DNA from: Ectobacillus ponti
Lineage (GTDB): Bacteria > Bacillota > Bacilli > Bacillales > Bacillaceae_G
Assembly: GCF_024294785.1 (NCBI RefSeq)
Contig: NZ_JANCLT010000008.1
Span: 62,001 to 126,000 of the forward strand
DNA: 64,000 bases
Reading direction: 5' to 3'
The translations under genes were made by a program, and so were the position numbers. Below the pieces are notes generated by a model. The model was not told where the DNA came from. It saw only the letters and a list, made by a program, of their open reading frames with translations, and did not search any database. Below, in pieces: positions 56,263 through 64,000 of the stretch. Within the stretch, counting starts at the first letter, position 1. Each line of letters starts with the position of its first letter.

Positions 56263-56966
56263 TCAGTGTTCTCATTGTTGAAGATGACCCAATGGTGGCG
56301 GAGATTAATAAACGGTACCTTTCAAAGCTTGAAGGGTTCCGTTTGGCTGCAACGGCCAGCTCAGTCGATGAAGCCATCCGGGTACTCGGGGAGGAGGAAA
56401 TCCAGCTGATTCTTCTCGATATCTTTATGCCGGGCAAGCAGGGGCTGGAGCTGTTAACCTATCTTCGGAAGCATGAGCTGGAAGTGGATGTGATTATGAT
56501 TTCGGCAGCATCGGACCTGGAGCGGATTAAGAAGGCGTTGCGTTACGGGGTGGTGGATTACTTAATTAAGCCCTTTGAATTTGAACGGTTCCATGCCGCT
56601 CTTGCGGGCTATCAGGAGCAGGCCCGGTTTGCGGACAAGCAGGAAGCGGTAAGCCAGCAGGAGCTGGACAATTACCTGCTGCACCGGGACGAAGCTGCGG
56701 TTGTGGAGGATCTCCCCAAAGGGCTGACGAAGGATACGCTGAAGCAGGTGTGGGATGCAGTGCAGAAGCTGAAGGCGGGGCCGTTCTCTACAGATGATGT
56801 GGCGCAGCTTGTCGGGATATCCAGAGTCTCGGTGAGAAAGTATTTAAACTTTCTGAAGGACATCGGCATCCTGGATGTGAAGGTAATCTACGGAACAGTC
56901 GGGCGGCCTGTGTACCAGCATGAATACAATGCATTTAAAGAGCATCTGATAAAAAACTTTTTGTAA
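56259..56966 (+). CDS. malR: Malate-type response regulator (CitB/DcuR family)
   Basis: Response regulator of 235 aa, overlapping the kinase stop as ATGA. The receiver has the acidic pair VEDDPMV, phospho-acceptor D54 in LILLDIFMPGKQG, MISAASD and the lysine of YLIKPFEF. The C-terminal part from about 165 carries an HTH (FSTDDVAQLVGISRVSVRKYLNFLKDIGILDVKVIYGTVGRPVYQHEY), the CitT/MalR output domain. It should activate the symporter and malic enzyme genes, probably through the shared AT-rich element upstream of them. A terminator starts within its last codon. Confidence 0.9.
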   Translation: MISVLIVEDDPMVAEINKRYLSKLEGFRLAATASSVDEAIRVLGEEEIQLILLDIFMPGKQGLELLTYLRKHELEVDVIMISAASDLERIKKALRYGVVDYLIKPFEFERFHAALAGYQEQARFADKQEAVSQQELDNYLLHRDEAAVVEDLPKGLTKDTLKQVWDAVQKLKAGPFSTDDVAQLVGISRVSVRKYLNFLKDIGILDVKVIYGTVGRPVYQHEYNAFKEHLIKNFL

Positions 56967-56994
56967 GCAGTTTTCGAAACCGCTTACTTTTTTT
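56963..56994 (+). terminator. Terminator of the kinase-regulator operon
   Basis: GTAAGC-GTTT pairs with AAAC-GCTTAC around TTCG, followed by TTTTTTT; the T-run merges with the next regulatory element. Confidence 0.88.
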
Positions 56995-57043
56995 ATTTAC
57001 AAAAAGAGTTATTAAACTTTCATAAGCTGTGAAAACGTTTTAA
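56991..57043 (+). promoter_or_regulatory. Regulatory region of maeN: malate element and cre site
   Basis: TTTTATTTACAAAAAG (56991-57006) is the maeN copy of the shared element. Further down 57030-57043 is TGAAAACGTTTTAA, which agrees with the CcpA cre consensus (TGWNANCGNTNWCA) at 13 of 14 positions. Its place between promoter and gene would allow carbon catabolite repression. Confidence 0.6.
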
Positions 57044-57088
57044 AGGGGGCTATGATGGGTGTGTAGTCAAACAAAGGAGGATTTCAAC

Positions 57089-58426
57089 ATGGCAGAATTG
57101 GAAGCTGTTTCTCCAATTTCCGAGGAAATAAGAGAAGATCGTACATTTTTTGCGAAACTGGCCGGCGTGAAGATTGGTGTTGTTCCGCTGCCGCTGTACA
57201 TCATCATCGCAGCAGTCGTGTACTTCGCGGCTGTATATAAAATTCTTCCCGCAGATATGATTGGCGGCTTTGCTATTATTATTACTATGGGTATTCTGCT
57301 GGGTGAACTCGGGATGAGAATCCCTGTCCTGAAGGAGATTGGCGGACCAGCCATTATGGCCCTTCTTGTTCCGTCCATTCTGGTGTATTTCAGCATCATC
57401 AACAAAACAGGGATGACTGCTGTTACGCAGCTGATGAAAACATCCAACTTCCTGTATCTGTATATCTCTACGTTGGTAGTGGGAAGCATTCTTGGGATGA
57501 ACCGCAAAGTTCTGATTCAAGGCTTCACCCGCATGTTCGTGCCACTCATTTTCGGTACACTTGCATCTGTTGGTGCCGGGGTGCTTGTGGGCATGCTGTT
57601 CGGATATTCCGCGAAGCACACCTTGTTCTATATTGTCGTTCCGATTATCGGCGGCGGCATTGGTGAAGGCATCCTGCCGCTGTCCATCGGCTATGGCGAG
57701 GTGCTTGGAAAAGCATCTGAAACCTTTGTCGGCCAGCTGATTCCGGCTGCTGTCATTGGAAATATTGCAGCCATCATTTGTGCGGGCATTCTGTCCCGTC
57801 TGGGTCAAAAGAAGCCGCATCTTACCGGCAATGGCGTGTTGGTGAAAACAAAAGGCGGCGATGGCATTGCGGAAGCCGCAACAATTGATAAGCCTGTCGA
57901 CTTCCCGCTGATGGGTGCAGGTCTCCTGATTGCATGTACCTTCTTCATCCTTGGCGGACTTGGAAACAAGTTTTTGGGAATGCCGGGCCCGGTGCTGATG
58001 ATCATTGCCGCGGCGCTGGTGAAGAGCCTGAAGCTGATGCCTGCAAAAATGGAGCAGGGTGCTTATCACATGTATAAGTTTGTATCCGGAAGCTTGACTT
58101 GGCCGTTGATGGTCGGACTGGGCATGCTGTACATTCCGCTGAAGGACGTGGTACGAATTGTAACGCCTTCCTATGTCATCGTGTGTGTGGCTGTTGTAGT
58201 CGCGATGGTGACAACCGGCTATTTCGTCGGAAAGCTGATGAAAATGTATCCGGTCGATTCCGCGATTGTGACAGGCTGCCACAGCGGTCTTGGCGGAACA
58301 GGCGACGTTGCCATTCTTTCCGCTTCCGGCCGTATGTCTTTGATGCCGTTCGCGCAGGTATCCACAAGAATCGGCGGCGCGGCTACTGTGATTCTTGCCA
58401 TCATGCTGCTGAAGCTGTTGAGCTGA
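57089..58426 (+). CDS. maeN: Malate/sodium symporter, 2-hydroxycarboxylate transporter family
   Basis: Integral membrane protein of 445 aa with about eleven spans and the 2HCT/CCS family signatures: GTLASVGAGVLVGMLFGYSAKHTLFYIVVPIIGGGIGEGILPLSIGYGE contains the first GGxG re-entrant loop, and GCHSGLGGTGDVAILSASGRMSLMPFAQVSTRIGGA contains the second with the substrate-binding Arg. Members carry malate, citrate or both with Na+. Adjacency to the malate-type two-component system and malic enzyme supports malate. The start is ATG 57089 behind AAAGGAGGATTTCAAC. Its own terminator follows. Confidence 0.92.
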   Translation: MAELEAVSPISEEIREDRTFFAKLAGVKIGVVPLPLYIIIAAVVYFAAVYKILPADMIGGFAIIITMGILLGELGMRIPVLKEIGGPAIMALLVPSILVYFSIINKTGMTAVTQLMKTSNFLYLYISTLVVGSILGMNRKVLIQGFTRMFVPLIFGTLASVGAGVLVGMLFGYSAKHTLFYIVVPIIGGGIGEGILPLSIGYGEVLGKASETFVGQLIPAAVIGNIAAIICAGILSRLGQKKPHLTGNGVLVKTKGGDGIAEAATIDKPVDFPLMGAGLLIACTFFILGGLGNKFLGMPGPVLMIIAAALVKSLKLMPAKMEQGAYHMYKFVSGSLTWPLMVGLGMLYIPLKDVVRIVTPSYVIVCVAVVVAMVTTGYFVGKLMKMYPVDSAIVTGCHSGLGGTGDVAILSASGRMSLMPFAQVSTRIGGAATVILAIMLLKLLS

Positions 58427-58434
58427 TGAAACAG

Positions 58435-58468
58435 GCAGGAAGCTGATTGACCGCTTCCTGCTTTTTTT
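58435..58468 (+). terminator. Terminator of maeN
   Basis: Perfect GCAGGAAGC/GCTTCCTGC stem with a 9-nt loop followed by TTTTTTT, which merges with the next element. Confidence 0.92.
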
Positions 58469-58479
58469 AATTACAAAAG
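58466..58479 (+). promoter_or_regulatory. Malate-cluster element upstream of the malic enzyme gene
   Basis: TTTAATTACAAAAG matches the copies at 53714 and 56991 and begins in the T-run of the preceding terminator, about 80 bp before the gene start. Confidence 0.5.
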
Positions 58480-58557
58480 TTAAATCATCTAGTGAAGCCG
58501 GGAGAAAGCGGCTAATATGAAAAGCAGCCCAGTAAAATACAGAAAGAAGGAAGATCC

Positions 58558-60309
58558 ATGAGCACTCCTGAAAATGTCATCATTACAACACTGAAAGGAA
58601 AAGAGCTTCTCTCCAATCCTTTTTTGAATAAAGGAACAGCCTTTACGAAGGAAGAACGGGAGGAGCTGGGACTTGAAGGTCTGCTTCCGCCGCGGGTGCT
58701 TACCCTGGAGGAGCAGGCGAAGCGGGCTTATGACCAATATTCCATGCGGACCACCAACCTGTTCAAGAATGGCTTGCTGTATGATCTGTATAATAGAAAT
58801 GTGGTTCTGTTTTACCGGTTGCTGAAGGACCATTTGGCAGAAATGCTCCCGATTATTTACACGCCGACAGTCGGCGAGGCGATTCAGACGTATTCCCACA
58901 GCTATCGCCGCCCGGGCGGCCTGTATTTGTCGATTGCTGACCCGGAAGGCATGGAAGCAGCCTTTTCCAATCTCAGCCTGCCTAAGAATGGAATTGACCT
59001 GATTGTTGTGACGGACTCCGAAAGTATTCTTGGCATCGGGGACCAGGGGGTAGGCGGCATCAATATTGCCATCGGCAAGCTTGCCGTATATACAGCAGCT
59101 GCCGGTATTGACCCAAGCCGTGTTCTGCCGGTTGTGCTGGACGTGGGTACAAACAATCAAGCCTTGCTCGATGATCCAATCTATGTCGGCAACCAGTTCC
59201 CGCGTGTCCGCGGTGAGCGTTACGATGCATTCATTGATAGATTCGTCCAGACTGCAAGACGGTTCTTCCCTGACGTGCTGCTGCACTGGGAGGACCTTGG
59301 GAATGTGAACGCGCGGAATATCATGGACAAGTATGGCGACAGCATTCTTACCTTTAACGATGATATTCAGGGAACAGGTGCTGTTACCCTTGCAGCCGTG
59401 ATGTCCGCATTGAAGATGACAGGCACTTCCTTGAAGGAGCAGCGTATTGTCGTTTTCGGGCCGGGTGCTGCCGGCATCGGCAACGCTGACCAAATGGCGG
59501 ATGCGATGCTGCTGGAAGGCTTGAGCCGGGAAGAAGCCTACGGCCGCTTCTGGGCCATTGACTACCGGGGCTTGCTGACGGATGAAACACCGGACGTGCT
59601 GCCATTCCAGAAGCCGTATGTGCGGACATCTGCTGAAGTGAAGGATTGGGAGCGGAATGAGGACGGCATCCTGTCTCTGTTGGAGGTTGTGAAACGGGTG
59701 AAGCCGACGATCCTTATCGGTACGTCCGGCCAAGCCGGGGCCTTTACAGAGGAGATTGTGAAGGAAATGGCGAAGCATGTGGAACGCCCGATTATTATGC
59801 CAATGTCCAACCCGACAGCGCTGGCAGAGGCGGTGCCGGAAAACCTGATCCAGTGGACGGACGGCAAAGCGCTCATTGCGACAGGCAGCCCGTTTGCCGC
59901 CGTCACCTACAAGGGTGTTACCTACGAAATTGGACAATCCAACAATGCTTTTGTCTTCCCTGGACTTGGACTCGGTGCTATTGTCGCGAAGGCTGGAATC
60001 ATTTCCAAGGGCATGTTTGCGGCAGCGGCCCATGCGGTTGCCGAAATGTCCGATGTAAGCAAACCGGGCGCATCCCTGCTGCCATCCATTGAGAAGCTGT
60101 ATGAGGTATCCAAGTATGTGGCTGTCGAGGTCGCAAGAGCAGCTCTGTCCGAAGGGATTGCGAGAGCGGAGGTTGTGGATGTGGAGAGGGCGGTTGCCGA
60201 TGCGATGTGGGAGCCGAAGTATAAGGAAATCAAGAGTGTAGGGCTTTGGACGAAGGTGCATACCCTGCCAAGAGGTCAGGATCGGGAGCTTGTCGGCATG
60301 AGTGTTTGA
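58558..60309 (+). CDS. malS: NAD-dependent malic enzyme, long type
   Basis: Converts malate to pyruvate and CO2 with NAD; 583 aa, the long SfcA/MaeA/MalS type. Motifs: [20 protein letters not shown] at the start, [30 protein letters not shown], the catalytic Lys/Tyr region [60 protein letters not shown] with metal-binding Asp, and [21 protein letters not shown] for NAD. The start is ATG 58558 behind GAAGGAAGATCC. Its place behind the malate symporter and the shared promoter element point to the MalS role in growth on malate. Terminated by a strong hairpin. Confidence 0.94.
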   Translation: MSTPENVIITTLKGKELLSNPFLNKGTAFTKEEREELGLEGLLPPRVLTLEEQAKRAYDQYSMRTTNLFKNGLLYDLYNRNVVLFYRLLKDHLAEMLPIIYTPTVGEAIQTYSHSYRRPGGLYLSIADPEGMEAAFSNLSLPKNGIDLIVVTDSESILGIGDQGVGGINIAIGKLAVYTAAAGIDPSRVLPVVLDVGTNNQALLDDPIYVGNQFPRVRGERYDAFIDRFVQTARRFFPDVLLHWEDLGNVNARNIMDKYGDSILTFNDDIQGTGAVTLAAVMSALKMTGTSLKEQRIVVFGPGAAGIGNADQMADAMLLEGLSREEAYGRFWAIDYRGLLTDETPDVLPFQKPYVRTSAEVKDWERNEDGILSLLEVVKRVKPTILIGTSGQAGAFTEEIVKEMAKHVERPIIMPMSNPTALAEAVPENLIQWTDGKALIATGSPFAAVTYKGVTYEIGQSNNAFVFPGLGLGAIVAKAGIISKGMFAAAAHAVAEMSDVSKPGASLLPSIEKLYEVSKYVAVEVARAALSEGIARAEVVDVERAVADAMWEPKYKEIKSVGLWTKVHTLPRGQDRELVGMSV

Positions 60310-60330
60310 CCAGAACCACTCCCATGAAAA

Positions 60331-60370
60331 GAGGGCAGCTTACCCATTGTGGGTGGCTGCCCTCTTTTTT
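60331..60370. terminator. Terminator between malic enzyme and gntR genes
   Basis: GAGGGCAGC/GCTGCCCTC stem (with inner ACCCA/TGGGT) followed by TTTTTT on the plus strand and a short T-run on the minus strand. Confidence 0.92.
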
Positions 60371-60391
60371 CATCCTGCTTTCCCTGTACTC

Positions 60392-61102
60392 TTACGAGAA
60401 GTCGCCATTTCCTTGCAGGAAAAATTGTGACTGCTGGTAATTATACGTCACCCTTGAGAAGTCAAACGGCAGTCCGTTTGTGAGATGGAAGATGCTCTCC
60501 GCGCACAGCTTCGGCGAGCCCGCCTCCAGCCCCAAATGCTTTGCTTCCTCCTCATTCAGCATGCCAACCCGGAGATAGACGTCGGAAAAGCCCATTTTGA
60601 GCCCGAGGGCCTCCTTTATGTAACGAAAAATGGAGTCAGCGGCAATTTCTTTGTTCAAATAGGTGACAATGGCTTTGTTGTAGTAAGACTCCTCCAGACA
60701 AAGAGTCTGCCCGTTTATATACCGGACCCGTTTTACATAATATACATCATGGGCAAGCTCTATGTTCAGGCTGTGGGCTGCTTCTTCTGTCGGCTTTCTG
60801 ACATCGAGCTCAAGCACTTCGGCGGTGATGGTGAAATCCTCAAGGTCCCGTTTAAAGCCTTGGTTGCTCAGCAGGCTGATGTATCCTGTTCTCTTCAGCC
60901 GTCTGACAAAAATGCCGCTGCCCCGGAGCTGGAAGATGACGCCCTTTTGCTCCAGCAGCTCCAATGCTTTTGTAATGGTGCTCTTGCTCACTTGAAACTG
61001 CGCCATTAAGGCTTCCAGGACAGGAAGCTTGTCTCCCTGCTGCATGGCATTTTGTTCAATATACTTTTCAATTTCCGCTGCGATTTGCTGATACTTTAGC
61101 AT
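60392..61102 (-). CDS. GntR-family repressor with UTRA domain
   Basis: Transcription factor of 236 aa. The winged helix is YQQIAAEIEKYIEQNAMQQGDKLPVLEALMAQFQVSKSTITKALELLEQKGVIFQLRGSGIFV; the UTRA ligand domain follows with LDVRKPTEEAAHSLNIELAHDVYYVKRVRYINGQTLCLEESYYNKAIVTYLNKEI. It belongs to the HutC/GmuR-type group that senses sugar phosphates. ATG 61102 has the proper spacing from GAGGA; ATG 61108 touches it. It is divergent from the 6-phospho-beta-glucosidase gene, whose promoter holds an 11-bp inverted repeat, the likely operator. Confidence 0.9.
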   Translation of the reverse strand: MLKYQQIAAEIEKYIEQNAMQQGDKLPVLEALMAQFQVSKSTITKALELLEQKGVIFQLRGSGIFVRRLKRTGYISLLSNQGFKRDLEDFTITAEVLELDVRKPTEEAAHSLNIELAHDVYYVKRVRYINGQTLCLEESYYNKAIVTYLNKEIAADSIFRYIKEALGLKMGFSDVYLRVGMLNEEEAKHLGLEAGSPKLCAESIFHLTNGLPFDFSRVTYNYQQSQFFLQGNGDFS

Positions 61103-61194
61103 ACACATTCCTCACCGATTCATGTAGTACCTGTATTATAACATAAGCAGTTTACATGTCATATTTGTCTATTTATAAAATAATTATACAGTAA

Positions 61195-62721
<1,527 letters not shown>

Positions 62722-62737
62722 GATACAACCGAATCTG

Positions 62738-62772
62738 AAAAGTGCCTGTCGCTGTGTCGGCAGGCACTTTTG
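62738..62772. terminator. Terminator of the phospho-beta-glucosidase gene
   Basis: AAAAGTGCCTG pairs with CAGGCACTTTT across a short loop; the structure also serves the convergent gene. Confidence 0.9.
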
Positions 62773-62773
62773 A

Positions 62774-63340
62774 TTAAGAATGAGCACGTCTTGTTACTTG
62801 TAAAAGCAGCCTTGTAGACCAGTATGCTATACATGCAATTCCCAGGTCAATCAGGTAGAGGTGCAGTGCATTCAGCCCTTTTCGAAATGCAACCATCCCC
62901 AAATACTCTTCAAGAGAAGCGAAAACGAATGCGAATATGGCGCTCAGCAGCAGGGTGAACAGGTAGAAGTTCTTTTTATGGTTTGTACAGTATTGATATA
63001 AAAGCAAGAAGCCGACCGGCAGTACAGAAGCAGTGATGCTGAAGGAAATGGGCAGAATCGGGATTAAAAAATATTTGTGGGTAAAATAGCCGGCTCTTCC
63101 CATTGCGATATCGATATAGGTCCAAAGAATATGAACAGTATAGCCGAAGAAAAATAATTCAAAGATTCTTTTGCGGTCTACTGTGAAGAACAGCACAACC
63201 AAGGGAACAATAAGCAGGGCGGCTATGGCCCAGAATTGCCAGGTTCCCATGTCGGAGTACTCCTTCCAATAGGAGTAATAGGATGAGTTCAATTCAGTGC
63301 CTTGCTTGTATATTTGCTTCCAAAATTGATCATTTGTCAC
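62774..63340 (-). CDS. CBO0543-family membrane protein
   Basis: A 188-aa integral membrane protein with five predicted spans. The opening YWKEYSDMGTWQFWAIAALLIVPLVVLFFTVDRKRIFELFFFGYTVHILWTYIDIAMGRAGYFTHKY is the signature of the uncharacterised CBO0543 family of Firmicutes. The C-terminus has FASLEEYLGMVAFRKGLNALHLYLIDLG. Function unknown. The start at 63340 follows GGGAGGTATGTATC. It is convergent with the phospho-beta-glucosidase gene. Confidence 0.85.
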   Translation of the reverse strand: MTNDQFWKQIYKQGTELNSSYYSYWKEYSDMGTWQFWAIAALLIVPLVVLFFTVDRKRIFELFFFGYTVHILWTYIDIAMGRAGYFTHKYFLIPILPISFSITASVLPVGFLLLYQYCTNHKKNFYLFTLLLSAIFAFVFASLEEYLGMVAFRKGLNALHLYLIDLGIACIAYWSTRLLLQVTRRAHS

Positions 63341-63516
63341 GATACATACCTCCCAGTATCTCTTATCTTTACAGAAATAAGGGGGATCTATACATAATGA
63401 AGCCGCAGTCTTATAGCGTTCATTTTGGGCAAAGCTACAAAATATATGTGTAAAGTGTTAAAGTAAGCAGTGGATATCGCTGCAAATGAGCAGCTGATGG
63501 TTTAGGAGGAACAGAT

Positions 63517-63993
63517 ATGAGCATGAGCAACAATGATATACTGGTGCGGATTCGCTATGCACTGGATATTCGGGACATCGACATGGTCGAGGTTTTCAAG
63601 CTGGGCGGCATCGAAATCACGAAGGAAGATTTGCAGGAGATGCTGAAAAAGGTGAAGGATGACGAGGAGCCTGCGATTAAGTGCAATGATAAGATGATGG
63701 AATCATTCCTGAACGGTTTTGTTACATTTAAGAGAGGCAAGCAGGAGGGGCAGCCGGATGTAGTTCCGGCAACGGGCGAAAGCATCAACAATCTGTTGCT
63801 GAAGAAGCTGAAAATTGCCCTGTCGCTGACAAGTGAGGATATACTCGACATTCTGGCATCTGTCGGAGTACGGGTGACAAAGAGTGAAATGAGCGCCCTG
63901 CTGCGCAAGGAAGGGCATAAGAATTATAAAGAGTGCGGTGACCGCTACGCGAGAAACTTTTTAAAGGGACTGGCACTCAGATATAGAGGATGA
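63517..63993 (+). CDS. DUF1456 (YehS-like) protein
   Basis: A 158-aa protein made of two copies of a 68-residue helical repeat: NNDILVRIRYALDIRDIDMVEVFKLGGIEITKEDLQEMLKK in the first half and INNLLLKKLKIALSLTSEDILDILASVGVRVTKSEMSALLRKEGHKNYKECGDRYARNFLKGL in the second. This matches the DUF1456/YehS family, which has no known function. The start is ATG 63517 behind TAGGAGGAACAGAT. It ends 7 bp before the right edge of the window. Confidence 0.9.
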   Translation: MSMSNNDILVRIRYALDIRDIDMVEVFKLGGIEITKEDLQEMLKKVKDDEEPAIKCNDKMMESFLNGFVTFKRGKQEGQPDVVPATGESINNLLLKKLKIALSLTSEDILDILASVGVRVTKSEMSALLRKEGHKNYKECGDRYARNFLKGLALRYRG

Positions 63994-64000
63994 GAAGGGA

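Noticed and set aside
57050-58282. 410-residue open frame opposite maeN
   Set aside because: His/Asn/Gln-rich antisense reading of a membrane protein gene; no start signal.
58489-60261. 590-residue open frame opposite the malic enzyme gene
   Set aside because: Fully antisense to malS, with composition set by its codon use and no recognisable domain.

Overview
The window looks like chromosomal DNA of a spore-forming Bacillaceae bacterium (Bacillus in the broad sense) with mid-range GC, about 50% by eye. The evidence is the gene content (YfkD, YfkAB, YfkK, PdaA, CBO0543, SE1561 and BH0509 families), strong AGGAGG-type ribosome binding sites, rho-independent terminators after most genes, and synteny with the yfj-yfk segment of Bacillus subtilis. 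No rRNA, tRNA, complete insertion sequence, prophage or CRISPR array was seen.

Layout. 1-7.5 kb: the 3' part of acetyl-CoA synthetase, threonine ammonia-lyase, M29 aminopeptidase, a stand-alone glutamine synthetase with a GlnR/TnrA-type box, a renalase-like flavoprotein and a DUF2071 protein. 7.5-13.1 kb: a PH-domain protein, a small orphan gene and a three-gene overlapping operon (coiled-coil protein, McrB-like AAA+ NTPase, DUF2357/PD-(D/E)xK nuclease) that looks like a type IV, CoCoNuT-like restriction system. 13.1-19 kb: DUF1992 and thioredoxin-like proteins, a YhdH/YhfP-type reductase behind a repeated palindromic operator, an SH3b-repeat glucosaminidase with a leader peptide, and two orphan genes. 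19-26 kb: a TPP-riboswitch-controlled thiamine transporter, yfkK and yfkJ-yfkH, a ZosA-type P-type ATPase, an EamA transporter and a signal peptidase. 26-34.4 kb: redox, acetyltransferase and DedA genes, a class D sortase/LPNTA-substrate pair in which the sortase is frameshifted, then yfkE (chaA), a YczE-like protein, yfkD and yfkAB. 34.5-45 kb: class I fumarase, pdaA, an ACT-domain malic enzyme, a DNA glycosylase, RlmCD, an AT-richer HipA-kinase/HIRAN gene pair, and a tRNA-dihydrouridine synthase.

45-53.4 kb: a DUF4317 protein, a MarR regulator with its RND/MMPL exporter, a second YczE-type protein, a YdeI-like protein and an L,D-transpeptidase. 53.4-60.3 kb: a malate-utilisation cluster made of a TauE/SafE permease, a CitA/DcuS-type sensor kinase and its response regulator, a MaeN-type malate symporter and an NAD-malic enzyme; a shared TTTAATTACAAAA-like element lies upstream of three of these genes. 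60.3-64 kb: a GntR repressor divergent from a 6-phospho-beta-glucosidase with a clear inverted-repeat operator, a CBO0543 membrane protein and a DUF1456 protein.

The most interesting parts are the McrBC/CoCoNuT-like operon, the HipA-HIRAN pair inserted between genes that are neighbours elsewhere, the sortase whose frame is broken at a slip-prone CCC-AGG-C site, the glutamine synthetase lacking the usual feedback arginine, the 21-bp repeat family found after two terminators, and the shared promoter element of the malate cluster. All functional calls rest on reading the sequence; no database search was run.
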